64,000 bases of DNA from Hyphomicrobiales bacterium (GTDB lineage Bacteria; Pseudomonadota; Alphaproteobacteria; Rhizobiales; Beijerinckiaceae): assembly GCA_028869185.1 (NCBI GenBank), contig JAGWTA010000006.1, positions 62,001 to 126,000 of the forward strand, written 5' to 3'. Under the pieces are notes generated by a model. The model worked only from the letters and a program-made list of their open reading frames with translations. It was not told the origin of the DNA and searched no databases. Both the position numbers and the translations under genes were made by a program. Shown piece after piece: positions 19,517-28,747 of this stretch (within the stretch, counting starts at the first letter, position 1; every line of letters begins with the position of its first letter).

Positions 19517-20968
19517 TCATCGGGCGGACGTTGCCGCGATCGTGCGGCCATCGAGCGGAAACACCTTGGCGGGGTTGAGCAGCCAGCCTTCGTCAAAGGC
19601 GGCGCGCACGCGCATCTGCTGGGCAAGGTCGGCCTCGCTGAACTGATGGCGCATGAGATCGCGTTTCTCGATGCCGACGCCATGTTCGCCCGTCAGGCAT
19701 CCGCCGACATCGACGCAGAGCTTGAGGATGTCCATGCCGGCGGCTTCGGCCTTTTCCTGCTCGGCGGGGTCGTTGACGTTGTACATCACCAGCGGATGCA
19801 TGTTGCCGTCGCCGGCGTGAAACACATTGGCGACGCGCAGGCCGTAATGTTTCACGATCTCGTCGGTCTTTTCGAGCACATGACAGAGCTGGCTCGTCGG
19901 AACGGTGCCATCCATGCAGATGTAATCGGCGACGCGGCCCGTCGCGCCAAACGCCGATTTTCGGCCCTTCCAGATCGCGGCCGTCTCCATCGCGCTTTTC
20001 GACTCCCGCACTGTCGAAACGCCGTGGCGTTGCGCGATTTCGACGATGCGCTGCAATTGCGCATCCATTTCCGTTTCCGATCCCTCGACCTCGACAATCA
20101 GAAGAGCGCCGGCGTCAAGCGGATAGCCCGCATGCGCGAAGGCCTCGCAGATTTCGATGGCGAGCTTGTCCATGAATTCGATGGCGACAGGAATGATGCC
20201 GTTGCCGATGATGTCGGCGACGCAAGCGCCGGCCGCCTCGCTCGTTGGAAAACCAAACAGCACGGGGCGCGCGCCCTCGGCCTGGCGCAACAGTCGCACC
20301 GTCGCTTCCGTCACGATTCCGAGCTGGCCTTCCGAGCCGATGACGAGGCCGAGAAAATCAAGGCCGCCGCTGTCGAGCCAGTCGCCGCCCATTTCGACAA
20401 TCGCGCCATCCGCCAGCACCATTCTGGCGCCGAGAATGTTGTTTGTCGTCACGCCGTATTTCAGACAATGCGCCCCGCCGGAATTCATTCCGATGTTGCC
20501 GCCGATGGTGCAGGCGAGCTGCGAGGAGGGATCGGGCGCGTAGAAAAATCCGTCCGCAGCCACGGCGTTCGAAATCGCCAGATTGGTCACGCCGGCCTGA
20601 ACGCGCATCGAGCGGTCCGCAAAATCGACGCCGAGAATTTTCGACATTTTGGACAGGCCGACGACAACCGCGTCCTCCTGCGGAATGGCGCCGCCGGCAA
20701 GCGAGGTTCCGGCGCCGCGCGCCACAACCTTGACGCCCGCGCCGTGCAGAAAGGCCATGACCTTGCTCGTCTCCTCGGTGGTGCGCGGCAGGACGACCGC
20801 CAGCGGCAGGCGGCGATAGGCCGTGAGCGCATCAGTCTCGAAAGCGCGGCGCTCGTCCTCGCTGGTCACCAGACATTCGGGCGGCACCAGCGCGGCGAGA
20901 CCGGCGATGATCTCGTCGCGACGCGCGAGGATCGCAGGGTCCGGTTTGGGAAAAGCGATAGCCGTCAT
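19517..20968 (-). CDS. glcD: glycolate oxidase catalytic subunit GlcD
   Basis: A 483-residue FAD-linked oxidase of the vanillyl-alcohol-oxidase fold. The FAD loop GVKVVARGAGTSLAGGAIP, the DPSSQLACTIGGNIGMNSGGAHCLKYG segment and the C-terminal GGCLTGEHGVGIEKRDLM are characteristic of GlcD. It oxidises glycolate to glyoxylate with GlcE and GlcF. It is the first gene of the minus-strand operon and is divergent from lutA; the 107-base gap holds both promoters. Because GlcD and D-lactate dehydrogenases are close relatives, D-lactate remains a second possible substrate, but the GlcE/GlcF partners favour glycolate. Confidence 0.93.
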   Translation of the reverse strand: MTAIAFPKPDPAILARRDEIIAGLAALVPPECLVTSEDERRAFETDALTAYRRLPLAVVLPRTTEETSKVMAFLHGAGVKVVARGAGTSLAGGAIPQEDAVVVGLSKMSKILGVDFADRSMRVQAGVTNLAISNAVAADGFFYAPDPSSQLACTIGGNIGMNSGGAHCLKYGVTTNNILGARMVLADGAIVEMGGDWLDSGGLDFLGLVIGSEGQLGIVTEATVRLLRQAEGARPVLFGFPTSEAAGACVADIIGNGIIPVAIEFMDKLAIEICEAFAHAGYPLDAGALLIVEVEGSETEMDAQLQRIVEIAQRHGVSTVRESKSAMETAAIWKGRKSAFGATGRVADYICMDGTVPTSQLCHVLEKTDEIVKHYGLRVANVFHAGDGNMHPLVMYNVNDPAEQEKAEAAGMDILKLCVDVGGCLTGEHGVGIEKRDLMRHQFSEADLAQQMRVRAAFDEGWLLNPAKVFPLDGRTIAATSAR

Positions 20969-21008
20969 GACCTGAGATTTCCCGATGGCGCCGCAATGGC
21001 CGGTTGAC

Positions 21009-21055
21009 GGGGGCGGCAGCGGCCCCCTAGATGGATTTCACGCTAGCATGCAAGC
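21009..21055 (+). promoter_or_regulatory. dyads in the lutABC promoter and leader
   Basis: GGGGGC (21009-21014) and GCCCCC (21022-21027) form an inverted repeat that lies between a TTGACG box (21004-21009) and a weak -10-like CTAGAT (21027-21032). Just downstream, GCTAGCATGCAAGC (21042-21055) is a 14-base near-palindrome with one mismatched pair. Both are candidate operators between glcD and lutA; the regulator is unknown. Confidence 0.4.
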
Positions 21056-21075
21056 TCGGGCTTTGGGAGAGTTTT

Positions 21076-21864
21076 ATGGACCCGTCGTCCAGCAAACGCG
21101 TCGGATTATTCGCCACCTGTCTTGTGGATCTGTTCCGCCCAAGCGTCGGCTTCGCCGCGGTCAAACTGCTTGAGGACGCCGGCTGCACGGTCAGCGTTCC
21201 GAGCCAGACCTGTTGTGGCCAGCCGGCCTTCAATTCAGGCGACCAGGCGGATGCGCGGGCGCTTGCCCTCCAGGTGATGGATTCATTCGCCAATTGCGAT
21301 TACGTCGTCGCGCCGTCGGGCTCGTGCGCCGGCATGATGGCGAAGCATTATCCCGAATTGTTCGAAGGCGACCCCGAATTGCAGCGCCGCGCGCGCGCCT
21401 TTGCGGCCAAAACCTTCGAACTGGTTTCGTTTCTGACCGATGTCCTGGGCGTCACGCAGGTGCGCGCATCTTTTCCGCGCACCGTCACCTATCACGATTC
21501 CTGCTCGGGCCTGCGGGAACTCGGCGTGCAGGCGCAGCCGCGCAAGCTGCTGGCGAGCGTCGATGGGCTGGAATTGAAAGAAATGAAGGACTCGGACGTG
21601 TGCTGCGGATTCGGCGGAACCTTCGCTGCGAAATTCGGCGAGATTTCCGGCGCGATCGTCGAGCGCAAGACGGTCGACATCATCGGCTCGGGCGCGCCGG
21701 TGCTGCTGGCGGGCGATCTTGGCTGCCTGATGAACATGGCTGGACGGCTGTCGCGGCAGGGCCGCGCCATCGAGGTGCGCCATGTCGCCGAAGTGCTCGC
21801 GAACATGACGGACACGCCGCCGATTGGCGCGCCGGCCGAAAAATCCGCGGAGAAAACGGCATGA
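21076..21864 (+). CDS. lutA: lactate utilisation protein A (Fe-S, CCG domains)
   Basis: A 262-residue protein with two CCG cysteine-rich domains: the first ends SQTCCGQPAFNSG, the second has YHDSCSGLRELG and DVCCGFGGTFAAKFG. This is the LutA/LldE/YkgE subunit of the three-part L-lactate oxidising complex. I chose the ATG at 21076, eight codons into better context with GGGAGAG upstream; a start at 21031 would be too long. Its stop overlaps the lutB ATG (ATGA). Together with lutB and lutC it should convert L-lactate to pyruvate with an iron-sulfur electron path. Confidence 0.93.
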   Translation: MDPSSSKRVGLFATCLVDLFRPSVGFAAVKLLEDAGCTVSVPSQTCCGQPAFNSGDQADARALALQVMDSFANCDYVVAPSGSCAGMMAKHYPELFEGDPELQRRARAFAAKTFELVSFLTDVLGVTQVRASFPRTVTYHDSCSGLRELGVQAQPRKLLASVDGLELKEMKDSDVCCGFGGTFAAKFGEISGAIVERKTVDIIGSGAPVLLAGDLGCLMNMAGRLSRQGRAIEVRHVAEVLANMTDTPPIGAPAEKSAEKTA

Positions 21865-23294
21865 GCGTTCACGCCAATCCCACCTCGCCGCATTTCAAGG
21901 ACAATGCGCACAAGGCGCTCGGCGATCCGCAATTGCAGCAGGCGATGGGCAAGCTGCGCATCGGCTTCACCGCCGCGCGCGCCGCATCCGCCGCGCGCCT
22001 GCCCGAATTCGAGGCGCTGCGCGACAGCGCGCGCGACATCAAGAACCACACGCTCGCCAATCTCGACCTCTATCTGGAAGCCTACGAGAAGAAAGTCGTC
22101 GAGGCGGGCGGCCACGTGCATTACGCGCGCGACGCCGCCGAGGCGCGCAAAATCATTCTCGACATCTGCAAGGAAAAAGGCGCCAAGACCGTCGCCAAGG
22201 GCAAGTCGATGATCTCGGAGGAGATCGCGCTCAACGAGGCGCTCGACGCGGCTGGCGTTCGACCCATCGAAACGGACCTTGGCGAATATATCATCCAGCT
22301 GCGCGGCGAGATTCCCTCGCATATCATCGGGCCTGCCGTGCATCTGACGAAGGACCAGATCGAGGCCGAGTTTCGCAAGGCGCACACCCACCTCGACAAG
22401 GACCGCAATCTGGAAGAGCCGACGAGCCTTCTGGCCGAAGCGCGCGGCGTATTGCGCGAGAAGTTCCTGTCGGCCGACATCGGACTGACGGGAGCCAATT
22501 TCCTGATCGCCGAAACCGGCTCGTCCGTCATCGTCACCAATGAAGGCAATGGCGATCTTTCGCAGACGCTGGCTAAAACGCATATCGTCATCGCCTCGCT
22601 GGAAAAGATCGTGCCGACGCTGGAGGACGCCAGCCAGCTTCTGCGCGTTCTGGCGCGCTCGGCGACGGGACAGGAATTGAGCGTCTACACGACCTTCTCC
22701 ACCGGGCCGCGCCGCGACGGCGATCCGGACGGGCCGCAGGATTATCACGTCGTGCTGCTCGACAACGGCCGCACATCGATGATCGGCACGGAGTTTCAGG
22801 AGATGCTGCGCTGCATTCGGTGCGGCGCCTGCATGAACCATTGCCCCGTTTATCACGCGGTCGGCGGCCACGCTTACGGATGGGTTTATCCTGGCCCGAT
22901 GGGCGCCGTGCTGACGCCTTCGCTCATCGGCGTCGAAAAAGGCGGGTTATTGCCCAACGCCTCGACCTTCTGCGGCCGCTGCGAGGCCGTCTGCCCGATG
23001 CGCATCCCGCTGCCCAAAATGATGCGCCATTGGCGCGAGCGCGAATTCGAGCGTCACCTGACGCCGAGCGTGCAACGGGCCGGGCTCGGCGCCTGGGCGT
23101 TTTTCGCGCGCCGGCCGGCGCTCTACCGGCTGGCGACCCGCATCGGCATGGGCGCGCTCGGTTTCATGGGCCGCAACAAGGGGCGGTTCAGCAAGCTGCC
23201 GTTTGCGAGCGGCTGGACGCAGATGCGCGATTTTCCTGCGCCTGAGGGCGAAACTTTTCAGGCGCAATGGAAACGCGAAAGGGGCGGCCGATGA
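21861..23294 (+). CDS. lutB: lactate utilisation protein B (Fe-S oxidoreductase)
   Basis: A 477-residue LutB/LldF/YkgF protein. The N-terminal LUD domain runs to about residue 300 (KGKSMISEEIALNEAL, then LTGANFLIAETGSSVIVTNE). Then come two [4Fe-4S] motifs, CIRCGACMNHCPVY and CGRCEAVCPMRIPLP. The start at 21861 overlaps the lutA stop and the stop overlaps lutC, so the three are translationally coupled. The downstream C-terminal tail is hydrophobic near residues 405-435, which may help dock the complex on the membrane. Confidence 0.95.
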   Translation: MSVHANPTSPHFKDNAHKALGDPQLQQAMGKLRIGFTAARAASAARLPEFEALRDSARDIKNHTLANLDLYLEAYEKKVVEAGGHVHYARDAAEARKIILDICKEKGAKTVAKGKSMISEEIALNEALDAAGVRPIETDLGEYIIQLRGEIPSHIIGPAVHLTKDQIEAEFRKAHTHLDKDRNLEEPTSLLAEARGVLREKFLSADIGLTGANFLIAETGSSVIVTNEGNGDLSQTLAKTHIVIASLEKIVPTLEDASQLLRVLARSATGQELSVYTTFSTGPRRDGDPDGPQDYHVVLLDNGRTSMIGTEFQEMLRCIRCGACMNHCPVYHAVGGHAYGWVYPGPMGAVLTPSLIGVEKGGLLPNASTFCGRCEAVCPMRIPLPKMMRHWREREFERHLTPSVQRAGLGAWAFFARRPALYRLATRIGMGALGFMGRNKGRFSKLPFASGWTQMRDFPAPEGETFQAQWKRERGGR

Positions 23295-23977
23295 GCGCGC
23301 GCGACGAAATCTTCGCCTCGCTGCGGCGCTCGCTGCATGTGAGCGGCGCCGAAGGGCCGCGTCGGGCGGCGGCCGAATCGCGGTTGCGCGAAAATCCGCG
23401 CGGCGTCGTGCCCCAACGGGGCAACCTGCCGCGCGCCGAGCGTATCGCGCTTTTCAAACGGATGGCGGAGAGCGCTTTCGCCAGCGTCTCCATCGTCGAA
23501 AACGCGCGCGCGGTGCCTGCCGAGGCCGCGCGCTGGCTGCGCGACAACAATCTGCCGGCAACCTTGCGGCGGGGAGCCGACGAGCGGCTCGCCGACATGC
23601 CTTGGCGCGAGACCGCCGTCGCCGTCAGCGAAGGCGCGTCGGACGGCCATGATCTCAACGGCGTCAGCCATGCTTTCGGCGCCGTCGCCGAATCCGGCAC
23701 GCTGGTCATGACCTCGGGCGCCGACAATCCGACGACGCTGAACTTTTTGCCGGACAACCATATTGTCGTGCTTTCGGCGGACGATCTTGCTGGCGATTAC
23801 GAAAGCATCTTCGACTGGCTGCGGGCGCGCTACGGCAAGGGCATGATGCCGCGCGCGCTCAACTGGATCACCGGGCCCTCGCGCTCGGCGGACATTGCGC
23901 AAACCATGCTGCTTGGCGCGCATGGCCCGCGCAAACTGCATATTGTGATCGTGGACGAGGGAACCGGGCTGCTCTGA
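23291..23977 (+). CDS. lutC: lactate utilisation protein C (LUD domain)
   Basis: A 228-residue LutC/LldG/YkgG protein made of a single LUD domain. The ISLAD-like AVSEGASDGHDLNGVSHAFGA, the SGTLVMTSGADNPTTLNFLPDNHIVV-type core (seen as separate short motifs) and the closing GPRKLHIVIVDEGTG are typical. It completes the lutABC operon with an ATGA overlap. It is thought to be needed with LutA and LutB for L-lactate oxidation; its exact biochemical role is not fixed. Confidence 0.93.
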   Translation: MSARDEIFASLRRSLHVSGAEGPRRAAAESRLRENPRGVVPQRGNLPRAERIALFKRMAESAFASVSIVENARAVPAEAARWLRDNNLPATLRRGADERLADMPWRETAVAVSEGASDGHDLNGVSHAFGAVAESGTLVMTSGADNPTTLNFLPDNHIVVLSADDLAGDYESIFDWLRARYGKGMMPRALNWITGPSRSADIAQTMLLGAHGPRKLHIVIVDEGTGLL

Positions 23978-24006
23978 CGGGCGTTGCACCTCGACAGGAG
24001 GATGCG

Positions 24007-24195
24007 ATGCAAAAACCTCGCCGGCCCGAAAAGCCGAAGGATGAAGGCAAACGCAACGGCGAAAAAGCGGAAGAACGGCGGCTGGAAGAAGGCCTGAAGG
24101 AAAGCTTTCCAGCCTCAGACCCTGCGGCCGAAACCCAGCGCGGCGGCCCGACCAGCGACGAACCGCCCCCAAAAGGACAGAAAACGCGCCGGTGA
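24007..24195 (+). CDS. small conserved charged protein with ESFPASDP motif
   Basis: A 62-residue hydrophilic protein, mostly Lys, Glu, Arg and Pro and probably disordered. The central LEEGLKESFPASDPAA is a motif I recognise from many tiny alphaproteobacterial hypothetical proteins. GACAGGAGG gives a strong ribosome site seven bases ahead of the ATG. It starts 29 bases after lutC and may be co-transcribed. No function is known. Confidence 0.65.
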   Translation: MQKPRRPEKPKDEGKRNGEKAEERRLEEGLKESFPASDPAAETQRGGPTSDEPPPKGQKTRR

Positions 24196-24287
24196 TTTGT
24201 CTTTCGCCATATTTTCGTTATAGCCGCCAGCCTGTATAAAAGGCTTGCGGCCGTGTTTGCGCGGCCTTCTGGATTTTCGGACATCGC

Positions 24288-25667
24288 ATGAAAATTTCGA
24301 CCTTCGCCCTGACGCTGGCCCTTTGCGCCGCCGGCGCAAGCGCCTTCGCGCAAAGCGCTACGCCTGCAACGCCCGCCGCGCCGGCGGCTCCCGCCGTTAC
24401 GCCGCCAGCTCCGGCAACGCCCGCTCCGGCGACGCCTGCGCCCGCAGCGCCCGCGCCCTCGGCCTCGACGCCGCCGCAACCTTCCGCGCCGACCGCTGCG
24501 CAAACCGCTGCGCCCGCGCAGGCCGCCCATCCGCGCGCCACGCGCGTGCGCCGCGCCGCGCGCCGCGCCCCTGTCCGCGCGCCGATCCGCGAATGGGCGC
24601 TGTCGGACGATCCGACGCCTTCCTTCCAGCCGGAAACCTTCTACGCCACCGTGAAAGCCTCCGAGCGTTACGCCGCGATCGCGGATGCGGGCGGTTGGCC
24701 CTCGCTGCCGGGCGCAGTCGGCCCCGGCGCGCATGGCAAGAATGTCGCCACGCTGCGCAAGCGCCTCTCGATCGAGGGCGACCTGCCCAAGAGCGAGGCC
24801 ACGGGCGAGAAATGGGATAGCGCGCTGACCGAGGCTGTGAAGCGCTTCCAGGCGCGCAACGGCTTGCGCCAGACGGGATCGGTTTCCGGTTCGACGCTGC
24901 GCGCCATCAACGTGCCCGCCAAGGTGCGCTTCCGCCAGCTCGCCTCATCCTCGCAGCGCCTGGCCGGCACCAATTTCGGTTTCGGCGAACGCTATGTCGT
25001 CGTCAACATTCCCTCGGCTGCGGTCGAGGCGGTCGAGCATGGGCAGATCGTGCGCCGTTACGTCGCCGTCGTCGGCGACGCCGAGCACCGCTCGCCGGAA
25101 GTTTCCGCCAAGATCATCGCGGTCAACCTGAACCCGACATGGACGGTTCCCGAATCGATCATCAAGAACGAGATCATTCCGAAAATGCGCACGGATCCTG
25201 GCTATCTGTCGCGCGCGCATATCCGCATCCTGAACGGCAAGGGCAAGGAAGTGAATCCGCGCAGCATCGACTGGAATTCCGATCACGCGATCAATTACAT
25301 CCTTCGCCAGGATTCCGGCGCCGGCAATGCGCTCGGCAATATCCGCATCCAGATGCCGAACGACGACGCCGTCTACATGCACGACACGCCGTCCAAATCC
25401 TATTTCGCGCGCGACTATCGCTTCCTCTCGCATGGTTGCGTGCGCGTTCAGGGCGTCTACGACCTTGCAAGCTGGCTGCTGCAGGACAGCGGCGGCCAAT
25501 GGTCGCGCGCCGCGCTTGAAAGCACCGTGGCGAAAGGCGAGCGGCAGGATGTGAAACTTTCGCGGCCCGTGAACGTTATATGGGTCTATATGACGGGCTG
25601 GGCGTCGGCCGACGGAACCGTGCATTTCGCCGACGACGTCTATCAGGTCGATACGATCGGGATGTAA
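24288..25667 (+). CDS. murein L,D-transpeptidase with peptidoglycan-binding domain (YcbB/LdtD type)
   Basis: A 459-residue periplasmic enzyme. A signal peptide (residues 1-21, ending AFAQ) is followed by an Ala/Pro/Thr-rich linker (to about residue 80) and a basic stretch. A PG_binding_1 domain follows near residues 140-205, then a YkuD domain whose catalytic cysteine is in FLSHGCVRVQGVYDL. The TPSKSYFARDYRF and PNDDAVYMHDT segments identify the large YcbB-like class. It would form 3-3 crosslinks in the wall. It is the second L,D-transpeptidase of the window and of a different class from the small one near 11 kb. Confidence 0.93.
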   Translation: MKISTFALTLALCAAGASAFAQSATPATPAAPAAPAVTPPAPATPAPATPAPAAPAPSASTPPQPSAPTAAQTAAPAQAAHPRATRVRRAARRAPVRAPIREWALSDDPTPSFQPETFYATVKASERYAAIADAGGWPSLPGAVGPGAHGKNVATLRKRLSIEGDLPKSEATGEKWDSALTEAVKRFQARNGLRQTGSVSGSTLRAINVPAKVRFRQLASSSQRLAGTNFGFGERYVVVNIPSAAVEAVEHGQIVRRYVAVVGDAEHRSPEVSAKIIAVNLNPTWTVPESIIKNEIIPKMRTDPGYLSRAHIRILNGKGKEVNPRSIDWNSDHAINYILRQDSGAGNALGNIRIQMPNDDAVYMHDTPSKSYFARDYRFLSHGCVRVQGVYDLASWLLQDSGGQWSRAALESTVAKGERQDVKLSRPVNVIWVYMTGWASADGTVHFADDVYQVDTIGM

Positions 25668-25711
25668 TCCGTCGCTGCAGTCCTATATAGGCTGCACACG
25701 AGGAGGTCGTG

Positions 25712-25954
25712 ATGAAGACTGTTTTGAGCATTGTGGCCGGATCGGTTGTTGCAGCCGCGCTGCTGACTGCGCCCGCCGATGCGCGCCATCGGCGTTATCA
25801 AGAAGAAGCCTACGACGGCCCGGCCTACACGCAGCGCATGTCCCCGCGCTATTGCGAGAAGTTGTGCACCGGCGACGTTACGCCGTGCGATCCCCCGGAA
25901 TACAAACGGGTGGACGGGCGCTGCAATTTTCAGGGCGGCATGCCGAGCTGGTGA
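25712..25954 (+). CDS. small secreted cysteine-containing protein
   Basis: An 80-residue protein whose ATG at 25712 follows a perfect AGGAGG; a GTG one codon earlier is less likely. A signal peptide of about 23 residues ends near PADARH. The mature part has four cysteines (RYCEKLCTGDVTPCDPPEY, GRCNFQ), probably forming two disulfides. It lies 44 bases after the L,D-transpeptidase gene. I recognise no named family. Periplasmic location is inferred. Confidence 0.65.
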   Translation: MKTVLSIVAGSVVAAALLTAPADARHRRYQEEAYDGPAYTQRMSPRYCEKLCTGDVTPCDPPEYKRVDGRCNFQGGMPSW

Positions 25955-25989
25955 GTTTGCGCTCTGCATCAACACAGACGCTGAAATCG

Positions 25990-26022
25990 GCGCCAGACCT
26001 CACGCGAGGTCTGGCGCTTTTT
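25990..26022 (+). terminator. intrinsic terminator overlapping the 3' end of the convergent gene
   Basis: GCGCCAGACCTC (25990-26001) pairs with GAGGTCTGGCGC (26006-26017) over a 4-base loop, followed by five Ts. It stops rightward transcription. The stop codon and last codons of the minus-strand GNAT gene lie inside the stem. Confidence 0.9.
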
Positions 26023-28708
26023 CTTTCGAAAGGTCCAGCTCTACGATCGACACGCCGGGCTCTTCGCGCGAGTCCCGCACTGTGAAACCGAGCGCCCGAC
26101 ACATTTTGAGCATCGGGCCGTTTTCTGTCAGCACCTGACCCTCGATCTTGTGCAGGCCCTGCGCACGGCCATGCTCGATCATCAACGTCATCAAGATCCA
26201 GCCAAGGCCCGTGCCCCTGGCTTCCGAGCCGACAAGAATGGCGTATTCGCCCTCGGTCAGATCGGCGTTCATCATCAGGCGGACGCCGCCGAGCATGCGC
26301 TTGGTCTCGACGTCGAACGCGGCGAGCACATAGGCGCGCGCATAATCGATTTGCGTCAGGCGCGCGAGGAAAGCGTGCGTGAAAGCCTTCACCGGCGCGA
26401 AGAAACGAAGACGCAAATCGTTCGGCGGCACATGCTCGAAGAAATCCTTGTAGGTTTCCTCGTCTTCCGGCCGCACGGGCCGCACGAAAATGCGTTTGCC
26501 GTTTTTCAAAACGACTTCGCGCTCCTCGTCCTTGGGATAGGGCGCAACGGCAAAACGCCTGTTGGAATGGCCCGGCCTTTGCCGGGGATCGGCCTCGACG
26601 CTGATGCGCGCGTCCACCACCATGACGCCCTGATCGTCCGCAAGCAGCGGATTGAGATCGACGGTGCGCACTTCCGGCACGTCCGCCGCCAGTTGCGAAA
26701 GCTTGACCAGCGTCAGCGCCACGGCGTCGACATCAGCGCTTTTCACGTCGCGATAGGGACGCAGGATGCGCCGCACGCGCGTTCTGGCGATCATGTCATG
26801 GGCCAGCGAAAGATCGAGCGGCGGCAGCGCAAGCGCGCGATCCTCGATCACCTCCACCGCCTTGCCGCCGCGACCGAAAACGACCACGGGGCCGAAGGTC
26901 GCATCATCGGCGAGACCGGCGAACAATTCACGGCCATGCGGGCGCTTGATCATCGGATGGACCGTCACGCCTTCGACCTTTGCGTCAGGACGTTCGCGCG
27001 CGATCCGCGCCATCATTTCGCGCGCGGCCTCGGCGGCGACATCGGGCGTCCGCAATTCGAGCGCAACGCCGCCGACATCGGACTTATGCTCGATGTCGCG
27101 CGAGGCGATCTTGATGACGCAGGCTCCAGCGCGCGCGATGAACAGGCGCGCCAGCTCGGCCGCCTCCTCAGGCGAGCGCGCAAAGCGCGCGGGCGCAACG
27201 GGAATATCGTAGGCGTCGAGCAACATCGTGATTTCGACGGGCGCCAGCCATTTATGCCCGCGGTCGAGCGCCTGCCGCACGACGGCGCGCGCGCGCGCGA
27301 CATCGGGATCGAAATTTTCGGGCATGTTCGGCGGCGCGCTCATCAGGAACTCGCGCGCCTCGTTCCAGCGAACCATATGCATGAAACCGCGCACCGCGCC
27401 TGTTTGATAATGGGGAATGCGCGCCTGCTCGAAAATGCGGTCTGTTTCGGGCGTTGCGCCAAACCAGGCGGCGAAGACGGGCTTTGGCGACAGAACGCCC
27501 TTGCGGCTCGCCACAACGGTTTTTGCGACCGCCTCGGCGACATCCTGCGAGCGCGAAAGCGCGGTTGGCGCATGCATGACCAACAGCGCATCGGTCGACC
27601 TGTCCGCGACGATGGCGCTGATCGTTTCAGTGAAGCGCGTTGTATCGGCGTCGCCGTCTATGTCGATCGGATTTTGCCGCGCGACATTTTCTGGCAGCAC
27701 ATCGGACAGTTTGTCCCAGGTCGATTGCTCGATCGGCGCCAGCGCGCCCTGCATGTCGAACAGGCGGTCGGCCGCCAGGCGCCCGATTCCGCCGCCGTTG
27801 GAAATGATGGCGAGGCGCCGGCCCGGAAACGGTTTGACGCGGCTGAGCGCTTCGGCGGCGTCAAACAATTCGTCGATGTCGGCGACGCGCAGCAAGCCCG
27901 CGCGACGGAAGGCGGCGTCATAAACGGCGTCAGGGCCCGCCAGGTTGACGGCGAGCGCGCCGCCGCGCGGACCGCGCCGATGCCGGCCGGATTTCATGAC
28001 GATGACGGGCTTTGCGCGCGCGGCCGCGCGGGCGGCCGACATGAACGATTGCGGATCGTTCAACTGCTCGATGTAGAGAAGGATCGCTTTTGTGTAGACG
28101 TCCTGCGCATAGAAATCGAGCAGATCGGAAAAATCGACATCCGCTGTCTGTCCCGACGAAACGAGGCCGGAAAAGCCCAGTTGCCGGGCCTGACCCCAGG
28201 CGAGCAGCGCCGAGGCGATGGCGCCCGATTGCGACACGACCGCAAGATCGCCGACGGGCGGCATGCGATGGGAAAGAGAGGCGTTGAGCCCGGCGCGCGG
28301 CGAAAGAACGCCGAGGCAGGCCGGGCCGACGATGCGCATGCCGCTGCGCTGGGCGATGGCGCGCAAGCCGCTCGACAAAGGACCTTCGCGGCCCTGCGCG
28401 TCCGGCGTCATCACGACAGCGCCGCGCACGCCGCGCTTTTCGGCGTCGATCGCCTGCGACAAGGCGTGCGCCTCCGGCGCGACGATGACAACGAGATCGG
28501 GCGCCTGCGCGAGGGATGCGATATCGGGAAAGCAACGGCGCCCGTCGATCTCCTGGTAGCGCGGATTAACGAGCGTGATCTCGCCCTTGAATCCGGCGCC
28601 CGTCAGATTGGCCAGCAGCGCCTGTCCTGACGAGCCTGGGCGCGGGCTGGCGCCGATCAGGCAGATCGACTTCGGGGCGAGGATTGTGTCGAGCGCGCGC
28701 GTTCCCAT
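26000..28708 (-). CDS. acyl-CoA synthetase (NDP-forming)-like / GNAT fusion, Pat-type protein acetyltransferase
   Basis: A 902-residue fusion. In order it has a CoA-binding domain (ILAPKSICLIGASPRPGSSG, residues about 8-100), a succinyl-CoA-ligase-like domain, an ATP-grasp domain (about 490-700), and a C-terminal GNAT domain with the acetyl-CoA loop VGSEARGTGLGWILMTLM. This is the layout of Salmonella Pat, which acetylates lysines of enzymes such as acetyl-CoA synthetase. I chose the ATG at 28708 with GAGGG upstream; a start at 28765 would sit in a palindrome. The upstream acyl-CoA dehydrogenase gene is 108 bases away on the same strand. Whether the synthetase half is active cannot be judged here. 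Confidence 0.88.
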   Translation of the reverse strand: MGTRALDTILAPKSICLIGASPRPGSSGQALLANLTGAGFKGEITLVNPRYQEIDGRRCFPDIASLAQAPDLVVIVAPEAHALSQAIDAEKRGVRGAVVMTPDAQGREGPLSSGLRAIAQRSGMRIVGPACLGVLSPRAGLNASLSHRMPPVGDLAVVSQSGAIASALLAWGQARQLGFSGLVSSGQTADVDFSDLLDFYAQDVYTKAILLYIEQLNDPQSFMSAARAAARAKPVIVMKSGRHRRGPRGGALAVNLAGPDAVYDAAFRRAGLLRVADIDELFDAAEALSRVKPFPGRRLAIISNGGGIGRLAADRLFDMQGALAPIEQSTWDKLSDVLPENVARQNPIDIDGDADTTRFTETISAIVADRSTDALLVMHAPTALSRSQDVAEAVAKTVVASRKGVLSPKPVFAAWFGATPETDRIFEQARIPHYQTGAVRGFMHMVRWNEAREFLMSAPPNMPENFDPDVARARAVVRQALDRGHKWLAPVEITMLLDAYDIPVAPARFARSPEEAAELARLFIARAGACVIKIASRDIEHKSDVGGVALELRTPDVAAEAAREMMARIARERPDAKVEGVTVHPMIKRPHGRELFAGLADDATFGPVVVFGRGGKAVEVIEDRALALPPLDLSLAHDMIARTRVRRILRPYRDVKSADVDAVALTLVKLSQLAADVPEVRTVDLNPLLADDQGVMVVDARISVEADPRQRPGHSNRRFAVAPYPKDEEREVVLKNGKRIFVRPVRPEDEETYKDFFEHVPPNDLRLRFFAPVKAFTHAFLARLTQIDYARAYVLAAFDVETKRMLGGVRLMMNADLTEGEYAILVGSEARGTGLGWILMTLMIEHGRAQGLHKIEGQVLTENGPMLKMCRALGFTVRDSREEPGVSIVELDLSKEKAPDLA

Positions 28709-28747
28709 TTCGACCCTCGCATCCAGCCGGTGATGCGTCCGGCTTAC

